Source: Bufo bufo (taxonomy: Eukaryota; Chordata; Amphibia; Anura; Bufonidae). Taken from it: a stretch of DNA of 64,000 nucleotides. The notes beneath the pieces were generated by a model. It worked only from the letters and a program-made list of their open reading frames with translations, did not search any database and was not told where the DNA came from. Shown in pieces: positions 21,829-32,974 of this stretch (positions within the stretch are counted from its first letter, which is position 1; every line of letters begins with the position of its first letter). The translations under genes were made by a program, and so were the position numbers. The DNA lies in NCBI RefSeq assembly GCF_905171765.1, contig NC_053393.1:184693921-184757920 (forward strand), read 5' to 3'.

Positions 21829-22779
21829 TAACATGTGTAGCAGCCATTTTCAAAAAAATAGAATTTGTTACCACGAAGTGCGAGGAAATTCAACTTTTTA
21901 AAGAATTTTTCCTGAAATTCGGATCAAATTCCACTTAGTCAACTTCAATTTGCTCATCTCTAATGATAACCTGTCTTATGAATAGGTCACCAATATTTTA
22001 GACCCAGAAAAAACTCTTATGTTTACCAGTATTTAGCCCTGCTCGTTTTAGTTTACACTACTGCATTGATGGCACATTGACTAAACATTTGACTTTAGAA
22101 CGTATCTTTATTAACAACTGTGATTGGCTGCCATGGTCACATGTCAAAACAACATTTTATCACTATAGCAGTAAGAACAAAGAAAACTGTCAGACAGGCA
22201 AATATTAATGGAAGAATGAGAAGATACGTTTATTTTTTTATGTTAACCACCTCAGCTCCCCTACCTTAAACACCCTTAATAACCAGGCTACTTTTTACAC
22301 TTCTGCACTACACTACTTTCACCGTTTATTGCTCGGTCATGCAACTTACCACCCAAATGAATTTTACCTCCTTTTCTTCTCACTAATAGAGCTTTCATTT
22401 GGTGGTATTTCATTGCTGCTGACATTTTTTATTTTTTTGTTATTAATCTAAATTTAACAATTTTTTTGCAAAAAAATGACATTTTTCAATTTCAGTTGTA
22501 AAATTTTGCAAAAAAAACAACATCCATATATAAATTTTTCTCTAAATTGATTGTTCTACATGTCTTTGATAAAAAAAAATGTTTGGGTAAAAAAAAAAAA
22601 TGGTTTGGGTAAAAGTTATAGCGTTTACAAACTATGGTACAAAAATGTGAATTTCCGCTTTTTTAAGCAGCTCTGACTTTCTGAGCACCTGTCATGTTTC
22701 CTGAGGTTCTACAATGCCCAGACAGTACAAACACCCCACAAATGACCCCATTTCGGAAAGTAGACACCCTAAGGTATTC

Positions 22780-23765
22780 GCTGATGGGCATAGTGAGTTC
22801 ATAGAACTTTTTATTTTTTGTCACAAGTTAGCGGAATATGATGATTTATTTTTTATTTTTTTTATTTTCTTACAAAGTCTCATATTCCACTAACTTGTGA
22901 CAAAAAATAAAAACTTCCATGAACTCACTATGCCCATCACGAAATACCTTGGGATGTCTTCTTTCCAAAATGGTGTCACTTGTGGGGTAGTTATACTGCC
23001 CTGGCATTCTAGGGGCCCTAATGTGTGGTAAGTAGTTTGAAATCAAAATGTGTAAAAAATGACCTGTGAAATGCTAAAGGTGCTCTTTGGAATGTGAGCC
23101 CCCTAGGCTGCAAAAAAGTGTCACACATGTGGTATTGTCGTACTCAGGAGAAGTTGGGCAATGTGTTTTGGTGTGTCATTTTACATATACCCATGCTGGG
23201 TGAGATAAATATCTCGGCAAAAGACAACTTTTTTCCATTTTTTTATACAAAGTTGCCATTTGACCGAGATATTTCTCTCACCCAGCATGGGTATATGTAA
23301 AATGACACCCCAAAACACATTACCCTACTTCTCCTGAGTACGGCGATACCAGATGTGTGACACTTTTTTGCAGCCTAGATGCGCAAGGGGGCCCGCATTC
23401 CTTTTAGGAGGGCATTTTTAGACATTTTTAGACATTTGGATCCCAGACTTCTTCTCACGCTTTAGGGCCCCTAAAATGCCAGGGCAGTATAAATACCCCA
23501 CATGTGACCCCATTTTGGAAAGAAGACACCCCAAGGTATTCAATGAGGGGCATGGCGAGTTCATAGATTATTATTTTTTTTGCCACAAGTTAGCGGAAAT
23601 TGATTTTATTTTGTTTTTTTTTCTCACAAAGTCTCCCTTTCCGCTAACTTGGGACAAAAATGTAAATCTTTCATGGACTCAATATGCCCCTCAGCGAATA
23701 CCTTGGGGTGTCTACTTTCCAAAATGGGGTCACATGTGGTGTATTTATACTGCCCTGGCATTTTA
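22780..23765. repeat. Nested long inverted repeats
   Basis: Hairpin 1: ATGGGCATAGTGAGTTCAT (22783) pairs with ATGAACTCACTATGCCCAT (22919). Hairpin 2: CCCATGCTGGGTGAGATAAA (23190) pairs with the complementary CTCACCCAGCATGGGTATAT (23277). Hairpin 3: ACCCCATTTTGGAAAGAAGA (23507) pairs with CTACTTTCCAAAATGGGGTC (23711). Hairpins 1 and 3 share the same family sequence, so the region itself is also mirrored. Confidence 0.85.
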
Positions 23766-23954
23766 GGGGCCCTAAAGCGTGAGAAGAAGTCTGGAATATA
23801 AATGTCTAAAAAATTTTACGCATTTGGATTCCGTTAGGGGTATGGTGAGTTCATGTGAGATTTTATTTTTTGACACAAGTTAGTGGAATATGAGACTTTG
23901 TAAGAAAAAAATAAAATAAATAAATAAATTTCCGCTAACTTGGGCCAAAATGTC

Positions 23955-24770
23955 TGAATGGAGCCTTACAGGGGGTGATCAATGACAGGGGGGTGATCAC
24001 CCCATATAGACTCCCTGATCACCCCCCTGTCATTGATCACCCCCCCTGTCATTGATCACCCCCCTGTAAGGCTCCATTCAGACGTCCGTATGTTTTTTAC
24101 GGATCCACGGATACATGGATCGGATCCGCAAAACACATACGGACATCTGAATGGAGCCTTACAGGGGGGTGATCAATGACAGGGGGGTGATCACCCCATA
24201 TAGACTCCCTGATCACCCCCCTGTCATTGATCACCCCCCTGTCATTGATCACCCCCCTGTAAGGCTCCATTCAGATGTCCGTATGTTTTTTACGGATCCA
24301 CGGATACATGGATCGGATCCGCAAAACACGTACAGATATCTGAATGGAGCCTTACAGGGGGGTGATCAATGACAGGGGGGTGATCACCTCATATAGACTA
24401 CCTGATCACCCCCCTGTCATTGATCACCCCCCTGTCATTGATCACTCCCCTGTAAGGCTCCATTCAGATGTACGTACGTGTTTTGCAGATCCGATCCATG
24501 TATCCGTGGATCCGTAAAAAACATACGGACGTCTGAATGGAGCCTTACAGGGGGGTGATCAGGGAGTCTATATGGGGTGATCACCCCCGTCATTGATCAC
24601 CCCCCTGTAAGGCTCCATTCAGACGTCCGTATGTGTTTTGCGGATCCGATCCATGTATCAGTGGATCCGTAAAAATCATACGGACGTCTGAATGGAGCCT
24701 TACAAGGGGGTGATCAATGACAGGGCGGTGATCAATGACAGGGGGGTGATCTTGGAGTCTATATGGGGTG
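23955..24770. repeat. ~193-bp palindromic tandem repeat
   Basis: GAGCCTTACAGGGGGGTGAT occurs at about 23961, 24155, 24347, 24540 and 24695, each facing its own complement ATCACCCCCCTGTAAGGCTC. Between blocks lies a second near-palindrome with GGATCCACGGATACATGGAT and GGATCGGATCC; its orientation flips near 24480. The result is a run of potential cruciforms. Confidence 0.9.
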
Positions 24771-24899
24771 ATCAGGGGTTAATAAGGGGTTAATAAGTGA
24801 CAGGGGGGGTGTAGTGTAGTGGTGTTTGGTGCTACATATTACTGAGCCGCCTGTGTCCTCTGGTGCTCGATCCAAACAAAAGGGACCACCAGAGGACCA

Positions 24900-25085
24900 G
24901 GTAGCAGGTATATTAGACGCTGTTATCAAAACAGCGTCTAATATACCTGTTAGGGGTTAAAAAAATCGCATCTCCAGCCTGCCAGCGAACGATCACCGCT
25001 GGCAGGCTGGAGATCCACTCGCTTACCTTCCGATCCTGTGAACGTGCACGCCTGTGTGCGCGCGTTCACAGGAAATCTCGCGTCT
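24900..25085. repeat. Three adjacent GC-rich hairpins
   Basis: TATTAGACGCTGTTATC pairs with AACAGCGTCTAATA (24910-24950). CCAGCCTGCCAGCG pairs with CGCTGGCAGGCTGG (24977-25013). CTGTGAACGTGCACGC pairs with GCGCGCGTTCACAG (25037-25073). They form the structured right end of the TTAA element. Confidence 0.8.
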
Positions 25086-25174
25086 TGCGAGAGGACGCGT
25101 ATATGCGTCCAGGAGGAGTGAATCGACCGCCTCCAGGACGCGTCTCTGCGTTCGGCGGTCCGGAGGTGGTTATT

Positions 25175-25297
25175 TCAGATTATTTATATATTTATATATT
25201 TTCTACAAGGCTCTGTTTTTTTCACTGTTTCATCAAACAGACCACAAGAAATTTAGGATGAAATTTGAATCGATAGAATCGATTTGCTCATCTTTAC
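25175..25297 (-). repeat. Short hAT end fragment
   Basis: Ends GAATCGATTTGCTCATCTTTA, an eroded form of the GCTCATCTCTA hAT tip, preceded by AAATTTAGGATGAAATTTGAA. The TTAA element probably inserted into this older hAT piece. Confidence 0.45.
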
Positions 25298-25410
25298 ATC
25301 TCTCTGAAGTACATTTTTTACTAGATATTAATTACATTTGATTCTAATTGCTAAATATTTTAAGCTACTCATTATCTAAGAAATGTACTTTCTTCATTTT
25401 GCAGGTGTAT

Positions 25411-25660
25411 ACTAGTGCATCTCAATAAAGTAGAATTTCATTGAAAAGTTAATTTATTTTAGTCATTCAATTTAAAAATTTTAACTCATATTATATAGAT
25501 TAATTACAAACAGGGGGATCTGTTTCTTTTAATATTGATGATTATGGCTTACAGCTAATTAAAAAAATAGGTCAGTATCTCTGAAAATTACAATATTGTG
25601 AAAAAATTCAATAATCTAGACTCTTAGTGCCACTCTCTAATCACATATTAACCTTTGATA
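25411..25660. repeat. Tc1/mariner terminal fragment
   Basis: Begins AGTGCATCTCAATAAAGTAG and runs through AAAGTTAATTTATTTTAGTC, GATTATGGCTTACAGCTAAT and AATATTGTGAAAAAATTCAA. This resembles the terminal and subterminal part of a common vertebrate Tc1-like family. No transposase coding follows. Confidence 0.6.
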
Positions 25661-27739
25661 TACTTGTATGTAAACCTTTGCTTATAAGCTCCCAGAAGGA
25701 ATGTTATGCTAATCAAATGCATAAGAAAGCTTTCATTATAATTACAAAATACATTTTAATACTTGAATTTGCTTCCATAGTAAATTATATTTGTGATACA
25801 GGGGAAATTTTATATAACCTTTTAAATTGTTTTGGTCAGAAAATATTTTAGCTTAAACAAATATCCAGATCAAATAAATTTAGAGGAACATAGAAGGTAC
25901 TTTGAACAGATAAAATTGTAGCAAATTTTAAAAGTTCTCTTTACCTAATATATAACAAATCACACTGAACAATATGCAATTCAATTGCAATGTCATTCAC
26001 CTAAATGTGAGGATTTCATGTTTTAATTCAAGAGTTCAACCATCAGAGTAAATTTTACAAAATGTAGAAATATGTTTTCAAGAAAGTTAAAATATTGCAT
26101 ACTTACACACTATCATCTTGTATTAGTTTGGTAAAAGTCCACATCATCCACCCTGTTTCCAGTAAAAAGCTCTTGTGTTCAGTTTTACAAAACTCCCAGT
26201 ATTTTACTGCTTGCTATTTTGGGTGTACTGGGTGGTAAACAGGGAACACAAGGACTTTTGTATATTGCATAATGAGATTTCTCTGATGTTCATTCAGCTC
26301 ATTAGATTAAAATGCAGAAAGCTTCAGCAAGCAAAGTTCAAGCTCAAGAAGAAGACTACCCTTGTAAGTTATGCATCTTGTACAAGTGTAGTTTGTAACC
26401 TAAATGACACTGTCCTCTGTTTGACTCTGTCACAAGGATATTTGTCTAGTTTTGTAGCCTCCCAGTGGAATTGCTTCTACTTAATAGATACAATTTTATA
26501 GGGGAAAATGTTGCATTATTTTTTTTTTCTCTCTGCATATCGGGAAATAATTAGCAGTATGTAATACATTTTATGGAAATCAAAGTCAGTCATATTAACT
26601 GTTTTACATGGCATATCTTATATCATTGCCTTTTTAAATTGAGAATTAACTGGATTTGAAAGATGTGAACATTTTTTGAAAATCAAAAGCATATAAAATT
26701 AAAGTTATTTTAATGCATATTAGTGTCAGACTTTTTAGGCAGGAAGAAACTCTACAAAACATGGGATCATGATGCGAAAGAAAGAACTGCACTTTACTTA
26801 GGTCCTTGACAGATCCCACATGGCTATTTTTTGACCATTTTTTTGCCAACTGTTTATTTTTAATGGCCATTTTGCATCTGTTCTTTAAGGGCCATTAAAA
26901 ACTTACATTAAAAATAAAAGAGTTCAATTTGCTTTTTTTTTTTTAACCCCAACCCCTGAGGAGCCATCCATATACATAATGTCCCAGAGAGTGCCCCCTG
27001 TGCATCAAATCCCCTCCTTAGTGCCACCATAGTTATTACTACCCCATTGTTTCCCCCACTATGCACACAGAAATTTCTTCTGCCCAGAAATGATGATTTT
27101 ATATTTTATACAATATATATTAATGTATTTTTTAAATAGTATTTTTTTCTAATTATTAGCGCTTTGGTAGATGAAAATAGAGAACCATACAATTAGACCA
27201 CACAATTTTTAAAAAGTAAAAATAAATAAATAAATAAATTACACAAAAATAGCCCACCCAGAAACACCTTTCCCTTGCAAATTGCTGTACAGCTAGCCAA
27301 TAAGTTGGACTAGAAGTAGGACATATAATATATAAAGATTTATTGTAAACAATGATGAACACAAATTAAAAGTTCAAAATAATATCTAGATTGTAAAAAA
27401 TAAACTTTTAACTGTTTTGTAAACCTACATGTATAAAAATATTATACTAAAAGAAAGCAGAAAACTCATAAAAAATGAAATTGCTAGTCCAAATAATAAA
27501 AAGGCTAATGTGTGTGAAAAACAGTTAAATTGTGTCTGGTCCTGGTCTTAAAAATGACCCTTGTCCTGAAACAGATAACAAGGCAAAAGCTGTTTTGCCA
27601 CTTTGGTTTCTCTCAGGGATTTTATACATTAAGCTGTAACTCCTATGTATGTGTATGCAGTAACTTTATCACTTGTGCTATAAAAATAAAAATTGACAGT
27701 CATTACAGGGATTGCCTCTGTTCGGGACCTTTCAGTCTA
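25661..27739. other. AT-rich spacer, no gene recognised
   Basis: Open frames here (25627-25851, 26175-26501 on plus; 26646-26870 and 27156-27362 on minus) have the composition of AT-rich noise and no recognisable domain. This is the longest stretch without an identifiable repeat boundary and may be single-copy. Confidence 0.5.
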
Positions 27740-28035
27740 CCCTCTACATCACCATATATGCAGAATGAGGCATGCATAACCCAACCCTGGTTTCAGGCTC
27801 CTTTGGTCCCCAGTGCCACTGGTCCAACTTGTCAACATCCAGTTTTATGGGGTTCACATGTGTCACTGCAGCCAGTGACTACGCACAGCACTGATGTATC
27901 CTTTATGTGTATCCTTAATTGGTCATGTGAAGCTTCGAGGACATGTCACTGCTGCAGTGACACATGTGATCCCCACCAAACCAGATGTTGACACGCGGGA
28001 CCAGAGTATGTCAGTAGCAGCGGGGAACATAAAAA
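27740..28035. repeat. Foldback MITE
   Basis: TCAACATCCAGTTTTATGGGG then TCACATGTGTCACTGCAG on the left face CTGCAGTGACACATGTGATC then AAACCAGATGTTGA on the right. Outer blocks GGTCCCCAGTGCC and GCGGGACCAG extend the symmetry loosely. The plus-strand open frame across it is fortuitous. Confidence 0.65.
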
Positions 28036-28432
28036 TAAAGAACCCAGCATCGGGAAACAGGTAGGCTGCTCAGGTCCAGCATCATGGGGAGTTGGTTCAG
28101 GCCAAAAGGCTCCCAAATGTGGATGACCCTTTTAAAGAGCAACTGGCATTTCATTTGTTTTCCAACTTGATAGTACGAGTAAAAAAACTTTGTAATTTTA
28201 TCTTATCAGACAGACTCTTATCTGACCCCCGCCATCCTCACAAACAAACTCTCAATTAATTGCTCAGATCCATGTTTAGTGAAGATGGACTGCAGCTAAC
28301 TGAAGGATCCAATTGCACAGAAGTCCATAGAGAGGGAAAGGGAGAAGAGGACAAGATGAAAGGAGGAGCTTTTGGAGATAGGCAGAGGCAAGAGACTCAA
28401 ACAGAGACTTCTGCTGGTTTGTAAGTGATATA
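28036..28432. other. No feature recognised
   Basis: Spacer between the foldback repeat and a Tc1 element; purine-rich near 28320-28400. Nothing further could be supported. Confidence 0.45.
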
Positions 28433-29972
28433 CAGGGAGTGCAGAATTATTAGGCAAATTGTATTTTTGAGGACAAATTTTATTATTGAACAAGAACCAT
28501 GTTCTCAATGAACCCAAAAAAACTCATTAATATCAAAGCTGAATATTTTTGGAAGTAATTTTTAGTTTGTTTTTAGTTTTAGCTATTCTAGGGGGATATC
28601 TGTGTGTGCAGGTGACTATTACTGTGCATAATTATTACGCAACTTAACAAAAAACAAATATATACACATTTCAATTATTTATTTTTACCAGTGAAACCAA
28701 TATAACATCTCAACATTCACAAATATACATTTCTGACATTCAAAAACAAATCAGTGACCAATATAGCCACCTTTCTTTGCAAGGACACTCAAAAACCTGC
28801 CATCCATGGATTCTGTCAGTGTTTTGATCTGTTCACCATCATTATTGCGTGCAGCAGCAACCACAGCCTCCCAGACACTGTTCAGAGAGGTGTACTGTTT
28901 TCCCTCCTTGTAAATCTCACATTTGATGATGGACCACAGGTTCTCAATGGGTTTCAGATCAGGTGAACAAGGAGGCCATGTCATTAGATTTTCTTCTTTT
29001 ATACCCTTTCTTGCCATCCACGCTGTGGAGTACTTGGACGCGTGTGATGGAGCATTGTCCTGCATGAAAATCATGTTTTTCTTGAAGGATGCAGACTTCT
29101 TCCTGTACCACTGCTTGAAGAAGGTGTCTTCCAGAAACTGTCAGTAGGACTGGGAGTTGAGCTTGACTCCATCCTCAACCCGAAAAGGCCCCACAAGGTC
29201 ATCTTTGATGATACCAGCCCAAACCAGTACTCCACCTCCACCTTGCTGGCGTCTGAGTCGGACTGGAGCTCTCTGCCCTTTACCAATCCAGCCATGGGCC
29301 CATCAAGACTCACTCTCATTTCATCAGTCCATAAAACCTTAGAAAAATCAGTCTTGAGATATTTCTTGGCCCAGTCTTGACGTTTCAGCTTGTGTGTCTT
29401 GTTCAGTGGTGGTCATCTTTCAGACTTTCTTACCTTGGCCATGTCTCTGAGTATTGCACACCTTGTGCTTTTGGGCACTCCAGTGATGTTGCAGCTCTGA
29501 AATATGGCCAAACTGGTGGCAAGTGGCATCTTGGCAGCTGCACGCTTGACTTTTCTCAGTTCATGGGCAGTTATTTTGCGCCTTGGTTTTTCCACACGCT
29601 TCTTGCGACCCTGTTGACTATTTTGAATGAAACGCTTGATTGTTCGATGATCACGCTTCAGAAGCTTAGCAATTTTAAGAGTGCTGCATCCCTCTGCAAG
29701 ATATCTCACTATTTTTTACTTTTCTGAGCCTGTCAAGTCCTTCTTTTGACCCATTTTGCCAAAGGAAAGGAAGTTGCCTAATAATTATGTACACCTGATA
29801 TAGGGTGTTGATGTCATTAGACCACACCCCTTCTCATTACAGAGATGCACATCACCTAATATGCTTAATTGGTAGTAGGCTTTCGAGACTATACAGCTTG
29901 GAGTAAGACAACATGCATAAAGAGGATGATGTGGTCAAAATACTCATTTGCCTAATAATTCTGTACAGGGTG
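28433..29972 (-). mobile_element. Tc1/mariner element, DD37E type
   Basis: A 1,540-bp element with TIRs CAGGGAGTGCAGAATTATTA (left) and the inverted TAATAATTCTGTACAGGGTG (right), flanked by TA on both sides (28431-28432 and 29973-29974). It carries one minus-strand transposase gene broken by a stop and frameshifts. Confidence 0.9.
28751..29754 (-). pseudogene. DD37E Tc1-like transposase, broken
   Basis: The original start is the ATG at 29754 (MGQKKDLTGSEK), followed after 12 codons by a TAA. The frame continues with two helix-turn-helix regions (VRYLAEGCSTLKIAKLLKRD; VPKSTRCAILRDM) to 29413. A frameshift near 29410 leads to KVLWTDEMRVSLDG, whose D is the first catalytic residue. A second shift between about 29300 and 29150 leads to IFMQDNAPSH (second Asp) and SPDLKPIENLW (Glu). 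I count 37 residues between the second Asp and the Glu, so this is a DD37E rather than the classic DD34E arrangement. It ends GGYIGH at 28751. All catalytic residues survive; only reading-frame lesions are evident. Confidence 0.85.
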
Positions 29973-29974
29973 TA

Positions 29975-30833
29975 CTGTCTAAATAAGATTCACATCTAAA
30001 CTGCTTAATTCTGATGTATAATGGCCTCTATTACTTCTGCTACTTATGATGTTGTGCTATAGAGAGTTAGGAAATAGCTTTTCCATGTCTTTTGCATGGG
30101 CATACATGAAACTAGCTAGTCTTCACCCACCAGCTCTGAAAAAAAGTTGGGAATTACAGATAGATTTCAGAGGAAAAACTGCTAACAAACAAAACAAAAT
30201 GGCTCATGAAAGGCGGGGAAGGAAAAAAGAAATGGCATCAGTGAACAGAACCATCAGGTGCTATTATCAGTATCAAGAAATTCAGTAACATGATACTCAG
30301 CCATGAGGCACCGTGACAAGCTGCCTGGTAACCAAGGAGATCACCAGACAGCCAGGAGATTAATGATCTGTAATGCAACAAAAAATGATCACTATATATG
30401 GGCAATTGTAGAATAGGTAGATAAATTCAGCTGCTCTACTGTTTACTGTGGGGCATTGATGATTATGTGCAGTTCTGCAATGTAACACCATGGAACACAA
30501 AAAACGATACAAAATACCACAATATGTAACATCAATATCAAAATAGTAAATCATTATAGATGCTGCAATTTTTTGGGATTATAAACATATTCACCCAGCC
30601 TAAAAATCCAGTGGCCCTCATGTTGCAGCACCTTGCACATGTAGAGGGTGATTTATTTACTTACCTGCGATTCTCTTTTGGTACTGAGCACTATTTGCTA
30701 TATTTCAGGTTACTTGCCTCCTTTCCACCTGGTGATCCCCTTGGTTATCAAGACACTTCATAAAATGCCAATAAATTACATTTAATTTCTCCCTCTTCCC
30801 ACCACCTGATTAGAGATATGTATTGGTAGTCAA
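29975..30833. other. No gene recognised
   Basis: AT-rich spacer. Short frames at 30046-30288 and 30360-30554 show no domain or context. Confidence 0.5.
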
Positions 30834-31335
30834 TAGTGATGAGCGAACCGGTGGAAGTTCGGGTTTGGCGGAATTTCGGTTAAAAGTTTTGGTTCGGGAC
30901 CCGAACTTCACTTTATTATTTTTCGTTGTAACGTGGTTATATTGGAAAATAAAAGCATTCTTAAGACAGAATGCAAAAGAATATAGCCATTTAGGGGTTC
31001 AAAAAAACCCTCACCTCATCCACTTGATCACGCTGCAGCAGTCTCTTCTATCTTCATTCAGAAGAACCTGCCAAAGGACCTACGATGTGCACGTGAGTGA
31101 GGTGTTGTTTGTTTGCTTTTTTTTTTACCATAAATGGCCATATTATTTTGCATTCTGTTTTAAGAATGCTATTATTTTCCGATATAACCATGTTATAATG
31201 GAAAACAATAAAATCACCCAAACACCAAACCCAAACCCGGACTTCAGTGAAAAAGTCTGGGTTCGGGTCCGGGCACCCAAAATCACAAAGTTCGGTATGA
31301 ACCCGAACTTTGCAATTCGGGTTCACTCATCCCTA
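30834..31335. repeat. hAT-type MITE (TAGTGATGAGCGAACC ends)
   Basis: A 502-bp element with ends TAGTGATGAGCGAACC and GGGTTCACTCATCCCTA, flanked by GTAGTCAA (30826-30833) and GTAGTCAG (31336-31343), an 8-bp duplication with one change. The two halves are inverted copies (AACGTGGTTATATTGGAAAA against TATAACCATGTTATAATGG). No transposase coding. Confidence 0.9.
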
Positions 31336-31343
31336 GTAGTCAG

Positions 31344-31912
31344 GTGATGTTCTGCTGATGTTGCAAAGTCTGATCGGTGGCCTGTCCATTTGACCTAAAA
31401 CTAAGGTATAACAGAGAGTGTTTAATGAGCTTTTGAGCCCAGTGCTTCACAGCTGAGTGTCATGGTGGGGCACTGTTACTGAATGTTTTCATACTAATAC
31501 TAGCACCCGATGGTGCTGTTTACTTATGCCATTATGCCCCTGATGAAGCACATGGATTTAAGAGTGTGCAAAAATGCATAGAGTGAGGTATTAAGCATAG
31601 CACAAAGGATATTAGGTTTCATTCAGTATAGGGACAGGTGTGATTACAATTGAGTGAGCATATGCACAGCAATGATTCCCAATACTTTATCCTGGGGTTC
31701 CTGTCTACACCCTGGTCTATGCTATAGCATGATGACCAGCAGTTTGGTAGGCAATGAATTGATGTCTATTTTGTTTAACTAAAATTATAGTTTTAAGTAG
31801 TTCTATTAAGGCTTGTTTGTTTTTAAAGTTATTTTTGTTTATTAGCTTAACACTCAGTGATTGATATGAAAGCTATCCTGTAAAGGAAATCTGTCATCTC
31901 CAGCAAGCTCTA
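31344..31912. other. No feature recognised
   Basis: Spacer between MITEs; no open frame with a recognisable product. Confidence 0.45.
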
Positions 31913-32378
31913 ATAAAGGTTCAGCTCTGAATCCGGACATACCCATATTTTCACCCAGGCAGCACCCCTGATGTTAGCATCGGAGCATCTCATGCTCCAA
32001 TGCGCTCCCTTGCCCTGCGCTAGATCACGCAAGGCACGGGCTCTTTTGTTTACAATAACACACTGCCTGGCGGACGCTTACACCCGGCAGTGTGTTCGGT
32101 GACGTCACCGGCTCTGATGGGCGTGCTTTAGCGCTGCCCTAGCCCTTTTACTGGCTAGGGCAGCGCTAAAGCCCGCCCAACAGTGCCGGCGATGTCACCA
32201 TGCTTCCTGGCAGCCCCATGGAGAGCCCGGTTCGTCACTGGAACTCCTGAAAATGCCTTTGCCCTGCACAATTTACACAGGGCCAAGGAGAGCATCGGAG
32301 CATGAACTGCTCTGATGCTCAAGTCAGGGAGGCTGCCTGGGTGAAAATGGAGGTATGAACCCGGACAACCCCTTTAAA
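31913..32378. repeat. GC-rich foldback MITE
   Basis: Outer arms: TTTTCACCCAGGCAGC at 31950 against GCTGCCTGGGTGAAAA at 32330, and GAATCCGGACA against CCCGGACAACC at the tips. The centre is a near-perfect hairpin at about 32118-32180 in which GCTTTAGCGCTGCCCTAGCC faces GGCTAGGGCAGCGCTAAAGC. Strikingly GC-rich for the region. Confidence 0.8.
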
Positions 32379-32582
32379 CATACTAATATGTGTACAGAAT
32401 ACCTACTGCTAGCCCCACATCAGAATTTTTTATTTATTTGACTTATATGCCAGTAAAAGAGTAACAGGTCCTTCAAAAATATGGGACGGCTCATTAATGT
32501 ATTTGAACCAGACAACTGCCATAAACACACAGATAAATCCCATCCCCCCTATACAGTTCTAAATCATTGCTTCCCTTTATAT

Positions 32583-32700
32583 ATTACAAAACTGGCTGCC
32601 TACAGCCACCACTAGAGGGAGCTCAGTGCATAGGAATTTATGCAGTAACTGTAACAATCTATTTGCACTGTACTCCCCCTAGTGGTAGCTGTATGAAAAT
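32583..32700. repeat. Short foldback MITE
   Basis: CTACAGCCACCACTAGAGGGA at 32601 faces TCCCCCTAGTGGTAGCTGTA at 32674, with a GCTCAGTGCATAGG / TTTGCACTGTAC inner pair. About 115 bp. Confidence 0.65.
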
Positions 32701-32804
32701 ACCGAGAATTCATGTCCAGAAAAGAGGAAGTCTAACGTCAATCCCTCCTCCCAATGGACCCTATAAAAATGCATGCCACACAGTTTTTTTTTATTTATAA
32801 AAAT

Positions 32805-32974
32805 TTTTGAAAACCATGTATCATTTTCTTTTCACTTTACACATATTTTCTACTTTGTGTTGGTCCATCACATACAATGCCAATAAAATACATTTAATTT
32901 TGTGGGTGTAACATGGAAAAATATGGAACAGTTCGAAGGGTATGAATACTTTTTCAAACCACTCTATGTACACT
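32805..32974 (+). repeat. Tc1/mariner 3' terminal fragment
   Basis: TACTTTGTGTTGGTCCATCA, CCAATAAAATACATTTAATT and the end GTATGAATACTTTTTCAAAC-CACTCTATGTA match the style of a Tc1-like terminal region. The rest of the element is missing. Confidence 0.6.

Larger units (their letters stand above)
18374..21962 (-). mobile_element. Internally deleted hAT element
   Basis: TIRs TAGAGATGAGCAAAG and TTTGCTCATCTCTA. The 8-bp flanks TTGATAAC (18366-18373) and ATGATAAC (21963-21970) differ at one position. About 3.6 kb, carrying BED-finger and C-terminal transposase remnants on the minus strand but lacking most of the catalytic core. Also contains a ~60-bp minisatellite and two nested MITEs. Confidence 0.85.
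18191..22035. repeat. Frog-type MITE interrupted by the 18374-21962 hAT
   Basis: The left part ends GGTGTCGGACTATCACC ... GATATTGATAAC at 18373. The right part resumes ATGATAACCTGTCTTATGAA then TAGGTCACCAATATTTTAGA. Joined, they make the familiar foldback element in which 'GTGTCGGAC ... TGATATTGATGACCTATCCT ... AGGTCATCAATATT' is the conserved terminal part. A second member lies at 55056-55323. The outer left boundary is uncertain. Confidence 0.7.
22247..25169. mobile_element. TTAA-type non-autonomous DNA element
   Basis: Left flank TTAA at 22243-22246 followed by CCACCTCAGC; the right end is GGAGGTGG followed by TTAT. TTAA target sites are used by piggyBac and Kolobok transposons. About 2.9 kb with no coding capacity. 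It is almost entirely inverted repeats: hairpins at 22780-22946, 23137-23352 and 23485-23765, a palindromic tandem block at 23955-24770, and three GC-rich hairpins at 24900-25080. Related sequence is common in frog genomes. Confidence 0.65.

Noticed and set aside
23955..24770. CRISPR-like array
   Set aside because: Regular spacing comes from palindromic tandem units with no unique spacers, in a eukaryotic transposon.
27530..27991. 153-codon plus-strand open frame
   Set aside because: Half of it crosses the foldback MITE at 27740-28035, and there is no domain, signal or splice context.
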